Shown here piece after piece: positions 37,901 to 49,900 of a DNA stretch of 64,000 nt. A program made the translations under genes and the position numbers. Location: positions 44,826,001 to 44,890,000 of the forward strand of contig CANTUV010000035.1 of assembly GCA_947685225.1 (NCBI GenBank). The letters run 5' to 3'. This DNA comes from Garcia nutans (Eukaryota > Streptophyta > Magnoliopsida > Malpighiales > Euphorbiaceae). The notes under the pieces were generated by a model that saw only the letters and a list, made by a program, of their open reading frames with translations, was not told the DNA's origin and searched no databases. How positions within the stretch are numbered: the stretch's first letter is position 1; each line of letters starts with the position of its first letter.

Positions 37901-40900
37901 GTGCATACAACAGCTTTTCTGCAGCATTTTTCGACGAGATTTCACCAGCAAGATCGCCTCTCCATTTCGCCTCCAATAGTGATATTGTTTTGATTTTTTG
38001 ACACATTTGCTTGTTGCCCTTTGCTTCACAGTAGCTTAAGCTTTGGTGTTTATATTGTGTCTTACAACTTTTTACTGTGTTATCTTCTCTCCTTAGTCTT
38101 GATAGTGTTTAAATGGCAGAAATCTTAGTTGCTTCTAAAAGTAATCAACAAGGCTCCAATTCAACTACATTGACCAAAAGGGATTATGAAAGATACTTGC
38201 GGTATCGATATTCAAAACATTCCTTCTCTCCTATGATTCCTATTGCTCAACTGAGAAATTTGTTTACTTGCCTAACGCATTCCTCACTCAATGTACCTTA
38301 GATATTGGATTCTGGTGCTTCTGACCACATTTTTGGTAATAAAAATCTTTTCTCTTCACTAATAAATCTCACTTCTCCGTTTCCTTCAGTCACTTTAGTA
38401 AATGGATCAAAAACCATGATTGAAGGTGTTGAAAAAAGTAGACCCCTCTCCTCTTTCCTTAGACTTAGTCTTATATGCTCCAGAATGTCCTTACAATTTG
38501 ATCTCTATTAGTAAACTCTCAAAACAACGTAATTGTAGAGTGATTTTTTATTCTGCTTCTGTTTCTGTGCAGGATCGACGTACAGGAACGGTGATTGGCG
38601 TGGGTTATGAGTCACGTGGATTATATGTTCTCTCATGTCCCAGTACATCAACTGCCTTTACTTTTGCCACTTCAATTCTTCTTCTTCACAGTCGTCTTGG
38701 ACATCATAGTCTCTCCAAACTTCAAATAATGATTCCTGGTATTTCGAAATTTTCCATTGAATGTGAGTTGTCAGCTTGGAAAACACACACGTAGTACTTT
38801 TCCTAAGTAATTAAACCATAAAGCGTCATCTATATTTCTTATTGTTCACTCATATATATAGGGTCCAAGTAGAATTGGCACCAATTTGAGTTTTCATTAT
38901 TTTGTTACTTTCATTGATGATTATGCTCGATACACTTGGTTATTTCTAATAAAGAATAGATATGAGTTGTTCACGATTTTTAAAATTTTTTATCTTGAGA
39001 TTAAAACTCATTTTGGTGTCTCTATCAAAACCTTACGTAGTGACAATGCACGAGAATATGTCTCTTCCTTTTCAAGAATTTATGGCTTCTCAAGGCATCA
39101 TTCACTAATCTTCATGTGCATATACCTTTCAACAAAATGGTGTAGCTGAACGTAAAAATCGACATCTCATTGAAACAACTCGCACCATGCTAATTCATCA
39201 TAATGTGCCACTTCGTTTTTTAGGGGGATACTGTTCTGACTGCATGCTACTTAATAAATTGTATGCCTTCTTCAGTCCTACAAAATCAAAGTCCTCATTC
39301 CATTATATTTCTAGTTCAACCATCTTACCCTCTCTCTGCTCGTGTCTTTGGGTGCACTTATTTTGTTCATAATCACACACTGGGTAGGGATAAACTCCAA
39401 CCTAAGTCTATCAAGTGTATTTTCTTAGGATATTGTCGTCTCCGTAAAGTTTATAAATGTCATGATCCGACAACTAACAAATATTTTATTTCAGCAAATG
39501 TAACCTTTTTTGAGACATCACCATATTTTTTTCACAAATAAACATGGTATTAATGAGGCTCTCCCAGTTCCCACCTTTTCTGTTCTTAATGTTTCATCAT
39601 CCCCTAAACCACTACAAGTCTACTCTCGACGATCTTCTCCCCATACTCTTGATGTTCCTCTTGCAGGTACGGAGCAAGTATGTCCACATGACTCATCACC
39701 TCCCTCACCCGCTTCACCTATGCCGGTCATGCCTCCAACGGAAGTCACTTCTCCGCCTATTGCACTCAGAAAAGGTATTCGTTCTTCTTGTAATCCTCAT
39801 CCCATCCATAATTTCTTGAGTTATCATCGCTTGTCACCCTCATACTATGCGTTTATCTCCAATTTATCTAATGTGTCTATTCCAAAAATTGTTAGTAAAG
39901 CACAGGCACATCCCGGTTGGCGACAAGCCATGATTGAAGAAATTTCTACTCTTCATGATAATAATACTTGGAAACTTGATCCATTACCCTCTGGGAAATC
40001 TATAATTGGGTGTCGTTGGATATATACAGTGAAAGTTAGCCTGATGGGAAGGTAGACCGACTAAAAGCTCGTTTAGTTACTAAAGGGTATACTCAAATTT
40101 CTGGCCTTGACTATGAGGACACCTTCTCTCCAGTTGCTAAAATTGCATCTGTTTGTCTTCTTATTTCTCTTGCTGCCATCCATCATTGGAGTATTCACCA
40201 AATTGGCCTTAAAAATGCCTTTTTACATGGAGACTTGACAAAAGAAGTCTATATGGAGCAACCACCTAGTTTTGTTGCTTAGGGGGAGTTTGGTTAGTTT
40301 GTCGATTGAGGAAATCTCTTTATGGCCTGAAACAGTCTCCACGAGCGTGGTTTGGACAATTTAGTATTATTGTTCAAAAATTTGGTCTGAAAAGGAGTGA
40401 ATCAGATCACTCAATGTTCTATCGTCATACAGGTCATGGAAAATGTATTTAATTAGTGGTGTATGTGGATGATATTGCAATAACGGGTGATGATCATGAA
40501 GGAATTGCCCAACTCAAACATCTTTTTAGACACTTTTAGACTAAAGATTTTGGAAAGTTGAAATATTTCCTATGCATTGAGGTAGCTCAGTCAAACACAG
40601 GCATTACTATTTCACAAAGGAAGTGTGCCCTTGATATTTTAGAAGAAACAAGGATGTTAGATTGTAAACTTGTGGAAACCCCTATGATCCGAATGTTAAA
40701 CTTATATCAGGACAGGGGTGAGCCACAAAAAGATCTTGGTTAGTATCGAAGGTTGATTGGAGAACTCAATTATCTTACTATTACGCGACCAGATATTTCC
40801 TTCGCAGTAAGTGTAGTTAGTCAGTTTCTTCATGCTTCGTACACTAGTCATTGGGATGTAGTGATATACATTCTCAGATATATTAAGGGAACTCCAAGAT

Positions 40901-43900
40901 AAGGCTTGTTGTATGAAGACAAAGGGCATATGCAAATTGTTGGGTATTCAGATGCTTATTGGGCAGGTTCTCCCTTAGATAGACAATCTATCTCAGGATA
41001 TTGTGTCTTAATTGGAGGAAATCTTGTATCATGAAAAAGTAAAAAGCAAGATGTGATAGCAAGGTCAAGTGCATAAGCAGAATATCGAGCTATGACCTTA
41101 GTAACTTGTGAACTCATTTGATTAAAACAACTCCTTCAAGAATTAAAGTGTGAAAACACAGGCCCAATGTCATTGATATGTGATAATCAAGCCGCACTAC
41201 ACATAGTTTCGAACTCGGTCTTCCATGAAAGAATAAAACATATAGAGATAGATTGTCATTTTGTCAGACAAAAAATTGAATTAGACTGCATTGCTACCAG
41301 TTTCGTAAATTCAAGTGATTAATTAGTAGATATGCTCACTAAATTCCTCAGAGGACCAAAAATCAAATATATTTGTAGCAAGCTTGGAGCCTATGGTTTA
41401 TATGCTCCAGCTTGAGGGGGAGTGTTGAAATATTAGTTGTATACGTATGAGTTTATTAATATATTGTCAGGTCTAGTTGTATGGGTATGGGTTGATTAGT
41501 TTAATGATAGGCTATGTGTGTGTGTGTGTAGTGTGTTGTGTATTGTATTTTAAAGTGTATATAAACCTGTGTATTTTGAGCATTATTGAAATAGAGAATA
41601 TGTGATAAACTCTTTTCTTCACACTTAGAAAAGCTGTTATGGTTGGTTGGTATCACGTGCTTGGTATGATTTTATGTTCTCAGACTTGAAATAAGATACA
41701 TAAATTTTATATGTTATATAATGTTGTCATGAAAATTTGACCTCATTATTTTTGCTCCCCCTAGTCGTTCTGAGCATCGGTTACTTCTCCGCTCTGATAA
41801 TGCTGACAGTCGTCTCACACCTTTGGGGCATGCAATTGGGTTGATAGATGATAGACGGTGGAAATTATACCAGGATAAACAAGCTCGAATTTCTGAGGAG
41901 AAAAAGCGTTTGAAAACTGTCAGGATATCAGGTTTGAACATTTCATTCTTGCACGTTCAAAGAGGAGCTGACTCTTTAGACAAGAGAATCATTAAACAGG
42001 ACACTTAAGTAAAATTTGTTCTAGTAAATTTATTTCATTTTACTTTCTGTATGTTGTTAATAGCCTTAACATTGAATTGAGAAAAAGGAGCAGCAGCAGA
42101 CCAACGACCCAGAGTAACAACTAAAAAAAATGAACAGTTTGTTTGTGACCAAAGGCATCTAAATGCTAATATTGAATGTAATTATGATTCACCATGCCCA
42201 TTAAAATATATGGTTATTGGTCTAAATCAATATTTAATGAAACCAGTGAATAAACACTTTAATATTATTTTTACTCCAAGTAAAAACATTTAATTATTTA
42301 TTATTATTTCTCCTCTCCAATTTAATATGCCTAAACCTATATTTATTTTTCTGCATCTATGTGAACTTTCATTTGGAATTATATAGGAATGCGTAATCTC
42401 TGAGTCTTTTAATTCCAATCTTAACTCATTTTTTGAAAAAAAATAAAAATTCATTTGCATCTCTTTGTTTGCTTAGGGTGTGGGATTTTGGGGTTATATC
42501 TGTGTTTCCAAACGAATGCGGCTAAAGAAGCAAGTCCAAGGGAGCCGATTAAGATTAGGTAGTTGGAATATTAGCACTCTGATTGGGAAGTCTATAGAGC
42601 TTGTGGATACTTTGAAACGAAGGAAGGTTAGTATTGCTTGTTTGCAGGAAACCAGGTGGAAGGGAAATAAAGCAAAAGAGATTGGTAACTCAGGATATAA
42701 GCTATGATATTGTGGCTTGGATAACAATAGGAATGGTGTGGGCATTATTATTGAGCCTATGCTTAAAGACAAGGTGGTGTAAGTGAAGAGAAAGGGAGAC
42801 AGGATTATCTCTTTGAGGCTTGTTTTGGGAGATGACACTATTAATGTTATTAGTGCTTATGCTCCCCAAGTAGGTTTGGACGGAGCATCCAAGGTTCAGT
42901 TCTGGGAAGATATGGATGAAATCATGCAAAGTATTCCGGATAATCAGCAAATTTTCATTGGTGGGGACCTTAACGGGCATGTTGGTAAGGACAGTAATGG
43001 TTATGACAGGGTCCATGGGGGTTATGGTTTTGGCAACAGGAATGAAGAGGGAAAGAGCATTTTGGATTTTGCAGTGGCTTATGATCTAGTGCTGGCAAAT
43101 ACCTGCTTTGAAAAGAGGGGGTCACACTTGATTACCTTTAAGAGTGGAAGAACCCAAAGTCAAATAGACTTCATACTTACTCGAAGACGGGACAAAAATA
43201 AGTGTAAGGATTGCAAGGTCATTCCGGGTGAAGCATTGACGGCGCAACATCGTATTGTGGTTTTAGATGTTAAGAATAAAAGTAGCTGGAGGAATGATAA
43301 GAAAGTATTGGAACCAAGGATAAGATGGTGGAAATTGAAAGACCTAGCTCAAGGTACCTTTAAGGAGGAGTTACTAAAGGAAGACATTTGGAACCTTGAG
43401 GCTAGTGCAGAGGACTTGTGGACAAAAATGGAAGGTGACATTAAGAAAGCAGGTAGTAAATTGCTTGGGATTTCTAAAGGGGCAGAGCCTCGACCGCACG
43501 ATGCATGGTGGTGGGATGAGGAGGTTCAAAAGGCTATTAAGGCTAAGAGGGAATGGTATAAAAAGTTACCGAATGTGGTTAATAGCGAGGCCTTTGAGGA
43601 ATATAAGAGGGCTAAGAAAGAGGCAAAGAAGGCTGTTAGTGTAGCTCGTGGCAGAGCCTTAGAAGGGATTTATCAAAAGTTAGGTACTAAAGAGGGAGAA
43701 ATGGGCATTTATAAGATTGCAAGGATGAGAGAAAGGAAAAGCAGAGATCTAAGCCAAGTCAAATGTATAAAGGACGAAGATCAACGGGTGTTGACAGGAG
43801 ATGTTGAGATTAAGGAGAGGTGTTAGGCTTATTTTGAGCAGTTATTCAACCCTGAACATGAACAAGATTTTCAAGGTCTTCTTGCAACAAATGGTTATAT

Positions 43901-46900
43901 CAGCTGGTCTAGGAGGATCTTGCATAGTGAAGTAAGAGAAGCCTTGAAGTATATGAAAGTTGGTAAAGCTTGTGGCCCGGATGGTATTCCTATAGAGGTT
44001 TGGAAGAACCTTGGAGAGGTTGGAGTTGCCTGGTTAACTAAACTCTTTAATGCTATTGTGAAAGGACGTAAGATGCCGAATGCCTGAAGGAAGAGTATCC
44101 TGGTACCCATATATAAAAATAAGAGAGACATTCAATGCTGTACAAATTATCGGGGTATCAAACTTATGAGCCATACTATGAAATTATGGGAAAGGATTAT
44201 TGAACACAGATTGAGGAAGCTTACAAGAGTTTCGGAGAATCAGTTTGGGTTTATGCCAGGGAGATCTACCATGGAGGCTATTTCTCTTCTAAGAAGACTA
44301 ATGGAATTGTATCAAGAGAAGAAGAAAGATCTCCACATGGTATTTATTGACTTGGAGAAAGCCTATGATAAAGTACCAAGAGAATTGTTATGGTGGGTTT
44401 TGAAGAGAAAAGGAGTCAACGGCAAATATATCAACATCATCAAGGACATGTATGAGAATGCATCCACTAGTGTGAAAACACCTGGTGGAGACACTGAGGC
44501 TTTCCCCATTACTACCGGATTGCATCAAGGTTCGGCCATGAGTCCATACTTATTTACCCTGGTTATGGACGAGCTAACCAGAAGCATACAAGATGATGTT
44601 CCTTGGTGTATGTTGTTTGCTGATGACATTATTTTAATTGATGAGACTAGTGCTGGTGTAAACCGTAAGTTGGAAGTGTGGAGAAAAACCCTCGAGGACA
44701 AGGGTTTTAAGTTAAGTAGGAGTAAAACAGAATATATGCACTGTGAGTTCAGTTTAAGGAAGAAGCAGGAACATGAGGTTAAGTTGGATGGAGTTTTGGT
44801 GCCTAAAACCAAGCAGTTCAAATATTTGGGTTCGGTGTTCCAGAATGATGGCCGTATAGATGAAGATGTGGCTCACAGAATACAGGTAGGGTGGTTGAAG
44901 TGGAAGGGTGCGACCGGGGTTCTATGTGATAAGAAAATACCTCTGAAAGTGAAAGGTAAATTCTGTAGGACGGTTGTTAGGCCTGCGATGCTCTATGGTA
45001 GTGAGTGTTGGGCACCAACGGGACAACATTTGCATAAGATGAGTGTGGCAGAAATGAGGATGCTAAGATGGATGTGTGGACATACCAGACTGGACAAAAT
45101 TAAGAATGTTCATATTCGACAAAAAGTCCAAGTAGCGGATGTCGGAGATAAGGTGAGGGAAGGAAGACTTAGATGGTATGGACATGTTTTAAGAAGACCT
45201 CCTAATGCTGCGGTTCGAAGTGTGAGAATTTGTTGATTGAGGGGGCTAGAGGTCGTGGAAGACCTAGAACTGTGTGGAAGGAGGTGATAGCAAGAGACTT
45301 ACGTGCCTTAGATCTTGATGCGGATTTGATTAATGACAGACTTAAATGGAGACGTAAAATCCGTGTCTTGGAAGGGGCCTAAGGCTGGAGTATCTTTTTT
45401 GGTGTCTTTTGAGCTTATTTTGTTGAGGATCCATACAGCCGACCCCAACTTGTTTGGGACTAAGGCTTAGTTGTTGTTTGTTGTTGTTGTATCTGTGTTT
45501 CCAAATTGTCCCAACCAAAGGTGTCCACCTGCGTATATATCTAATAAATATACATGGAGGGAGGGAGAGAGAGAGAGCTATTTGTCAAGTTTTGAGTGTA
45601 TTCTTTTATGAAAATCCAATTTGATAACTGCATCCAATATAACTTTCAGGTGGAGATTTGGCTGCTAATGTTGCTCAACTATCTAGACAGCCTGTGAGAG
45701 ACTCTTCAACTCTGGAGAGTCTTTTAAAAAAACCCCACGTTCATTATGAAGTTCTTGATAAACATGGTTTTGGAAATAAGCTCTTACCTAGAGAGGATAA
45801 AGAGTGTGTGGAGATTGATGTCAAGTATGAAGGCTTCATTATGCGTCAGCAGATCCAATTACAACAGGTATGCAGTCGTTATTATCTTATGATGATCCCA
45901 ACAGTAAGAATTTTGAAAATAATTATGTTAGACTCTAGAAATTTGCTATGATATAGATGTCATATGGGGGTTTATTTGGACAGTTAAGTACTTCAATCTC
46001 TATAACAAGAGCATATTATTAAAACTAAAGTTTTAGTCTAGAATTTTTCAACTTTAAAAATTCAAAGGTATTTTTGTAATTTGCAGACACACTAGAAACA
46101 TTTCTGGATCTCTTTAGAGAATTCTTTGTTTTCATTTCGATGATTTATATTGAGTTATTTACTTTTCTTTGAGCATAAATCCTAGAGGATAAGGATACCT
46201 TATCACTTCTAAAAGTGGTGCTTATAATGAGCTTACAATATGAAACTTGTGGTACTTTAAAAATTGAAAACATTTGAAACCTTTTCAATGGCCTTAGAAT
46301 TGGAATATTAAGTAGAGGGCTTAGCTTGCTTGCCTGCCAATCAAAGAGTATGGCAGTAAGCATAAGCTTTGCTGTAAGCTCCTAAACTTTTCCTACTAGA
46401 AAGAGTAGAGAAGGTTAGAAATAGATGCAAAGGAGGACAAAATGTCTTATGCATGATGGTCCACTATTTTTGCTCAGACATTTTATCGTAAATGATGCAT
46501 GACATCTTTTCATTGGTCACAGGCGCATACAAGCATATATAATGTGCTTCTCTTATATACTTATTGTGCTACAATAAATATTAAATACTTGACAAATAAA
46601 ATATTTAATTGTCAATATAGTAGTTTGTCACATATAGTAGAAAAAGGAAAAATGAGAGTAGCAGAAGAGAGGTAGAATAGAATGATGGACTGATGATTTG
46701 GAATGATTGGTGATGGATGATGGAGATGATTTGGCTTAGATAGGACAAGGAATAATAACTGAGATGAGGTTCACAGAATTCAGGAGATTGTTCCCCGAGT
46801 CCATCTTTTGGTTTTTAGCCACTTTCTGTTATTAAAACATTGTAAATATTGTAGATGGGTGATCTATGAAAATCTTAGTAAAATTTCCTCCTACTCTTTC

Positions 46901-49900
46901 TCATTCTCTCTATTCTCTCCTCTGTTCTGATTCTCTTCTTAACCTAATCGTTTTTTTCTAGTTCTACTCCTTTGATTGAGCTTGTGTGTGCTGAGTTAAT
47001 CTGGTGCTAGCGTTACAATTGGTATCAAAGCCTTGATCTAGTGTACAAAAAGACCGGCAAGTTACCCATGATGAACAGCAACGCACCTACAACCAGTTAT
47101 GTAGTGAGCAACTCAAATTAGGGGCACAATTCAACCAAATGATGCAACTCTTTCAGAATTTGCAAGATGTTACCAACGTAACTGGGAGAGGGATTTTACC
47201 AAACCCACACATTAGACCTAGTGAGACTAAGGATTTCTTTTTTGGGAATGGAGATGGCACAAACAGGGGCTATTATAACAAACTCTTGGCTAAGATGGAT
47301 TTACCCATCTTTGAAGGAAAAGAACCCGATTCGCGGGTGTGGAAATGCAACAAACACTTTAAGATTTATGATGCGTCGGAAGAAAGGAAACTGGAATTTG
47401 CAAGTTTATACTTAACTGAGGTGGCTGAGAGGTGTGTAACGTTAGCACCAGATTAACCCAACACACAAGCTCAATCAGAGAATTAGGATTAAAGAAAGAA
47501 GATCAGGTTGAGTAGAGAATCAAAACAGAGAAGAGAGAATTGAGAGAAGGGGAGAAAGAGAGAAAGATAAGGAGGAAATTTACTGATATTTTCATAGATA
47601 GATAACCAGCTGTATGTACAACCTATTTAATAACAAAAAATGACTAACAAGTAAAAGAGTGACATCAAGGAATCATTCTTATTCTGTGCTGCTCACTGCT
47701 CCTCAATGTTGTTATTCCTCTTGTCCTTTAATCATCAGCCAATCAACACTGTCATACACTTACCAACTGTTCCAGCTCATCGATTCCCTTACTCCATTCT
47801 ATTTCCCTTTTTTCTCCTGTTATAAGTGACAATACCCTCCCCTCCATGCTATTCTTGTCCCCAAGAATGCATAGAGTCAAGGGATTGGTTCTCTAGAAAA
47901 TTCAGGTCTTCCCAAGTGGCATCAATGCTTTGTAGATTGATTCATTTCTCACTCTCCCTTTTTAGCGAAGCTTATTGAACTCCGCCACTACATACTCGAT
48001 CGGAGTGTCCCTGAATCTTACTATTAGGGCATTCGAAAACTCCTCCCAACCATCCTCTGCATGGGTCTTAACCCAACCCAATAACCACCTCTTAGCTACA
48101 TCGGTGAGGTATAAGCTCGCTAACTCCAATTTTCGCTCTTTTGGCACATTTTAGATTTTGAAATGTTTATTATATTTCCACAACCACGATTGGGATTCCT
48201 CCCTTCAAAGATGGGTAAACCCATATATGATAGGAGTCTATTGCAATAACCTTTTTGTTTCCATCACTATTCCCTTATACAAAGAAATCCTCGTGGTATG
48301 GTGGATGGAGTGGGGAATATTCCTCTCCCAGTTGCGTTTGATTCCTCCACTAAGGACTCTTTCGCTTTATCTTGCGGGTTTTGCAAGAGTTGCATCATCT
48401 TTGCAAATTGAGCCCTAAGTTTCATATGTTCGTTATGCAATTGGTCATAGTTGTGTTGATGTTCCCCTTGAATCGATTGTTGCTCTTTTTTGGTAGCCTC
48501 AAATCGAAGGTTAACATCCATAGTTACCTAATTCACTCAACCCACCATAGTATACTTCAGCGACCCCAAACACGCTGGTACATGTTCCAGTACATTAAAA
48601 GTAGAGTTCCACTTTAAGTTACTCTCCCATGGCAGCAGAAGAAGAAGAGAAGGAGAAGAAGAAGAAAGAAAACGACGAGCAGAAAGAGGCGGATGAGAAG
48701 TTGGAATGTTTCTTTCTTTTTTTTTTTTTTGATTTGTGATATTTGTGTTACAACTGTAAAGATAAAATATAAATATTATTAAAATAAATAAATACTACAA
48801 CTGTATCCAACTTCAAACAGGAAATTCCATCATATTCCCACCAAATAACTATTAGTTAGGTTTTTGTTAATTAAATAATTGCTGTAACATAATTTAAAAT
48901 AACTAAAATATAATTAAAATAATTAAATTATAAGAAAAAATTGAAATGTTGCTGTAAAATAATTAAATAATAGTAATAAAAAAGAATATAAACAGTTGAA
49001 TGATTAAAAAAAATGGGACATTGATCCGGAAGATAGTAGATTAGAGTATTCTTCTATTCAACTAGAAAACATGAGATGGGAAAACTTGAGATGGGAGTCT
49101 TTAGATGGTGACTTTGGGACCACTAATGATGCAAATGAAGAAGAGCAAGCTGCTGTACTTTCATCAAAATAAACCAAGGCAAAAGGAAAGAAAAGGATTA
49201 TGTGATTGTTGTGGTCTTTTAGATTTTGTTAAAAAAATATTATTCGATCACTGTGATCTTTTAGATTTTGTTACTTGATTTTATTCAAGTGATTTTGTAA
49301 TCACAAATAAAATTTATGAAGTTTAACTTTCAATTTTTATATAGTCTTCTTGTTCTAACTATCAAATATGTTATGTTATTTAACTTATATGTGATGTAAG
49401 TGCTGTTATTTATTAACAAATAAATTTTAACATAAGAATGAGTTTTTATATAAATAAAAGCTTAGTGACCCGGATACAAATAGTTCACGTGCCGCAATCT
49501 AAATTCGCGTACCAATTAAGTCTATCCCCAACGTACCTTAATTTAAGATAAGTAGCGTATTGTGTACCCGTACCCGTATCACGATCCAAGTCGTACCATG
49601 TTCCAGGTAACTATGTTAACATCATTTTGTAATGCTGTAAGTTTTTCCACTTTCTCTACATTTTTTGTTTCAAACTCTAACCCTAGAGGGCTTGGTTCCT
49701 GAAGATTTTGAGATAAATCTGAACTTCTTATTCTCAATATCTTGAATTTACAATAGGTTTTGAATTGGTATTTATAGACTAATCCTATTACTATTAGAAA
49801 TATACAAAAAATAGAAAAAGAATAAAGACAAACATAGTGGCATAAATACAGCCATAAAACTAGGATATCCCAACATTATGGCTTAAATAAAGCCATAAAT

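Larger units (their letters stand above)
21142..41764 (+). other. Intron 9 (20,623 bp, GT-AG), transposon nest
   Basis: The order is: TRIM-like element (21705-31824) split by Gypsy F (22175-31788), itself split by Copia A (24276-28531); a dead LINE (32690-35860) with two PIF-like elements; Gypsy J (35860-37209); Copia B (37405-41623). Unassigned stretches are 21142-21704, 31825-32689, 37210-37404 and 41624-41764, where I see nothing recognisable. The acceptor is CCCCCTAG at 41757-41764. Confidence 0.9.
41932..45649 (+). other. Intron 10 (3718 bp, GT-AG)
   Basis: It holds the RTE LINE at 42513-45489. The 41932-42496 and 45506-45649 flanks show nothing except a GA-rich microsatellite at 45555-45577. 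Confidence 0.85.

Noticed and set aside
42783..45236. Two long frames as host endonuclease and reverse transcriptase genes
   Set aside because: They share one frame inside a LINE with a 16-bp target duplication and premature stops.
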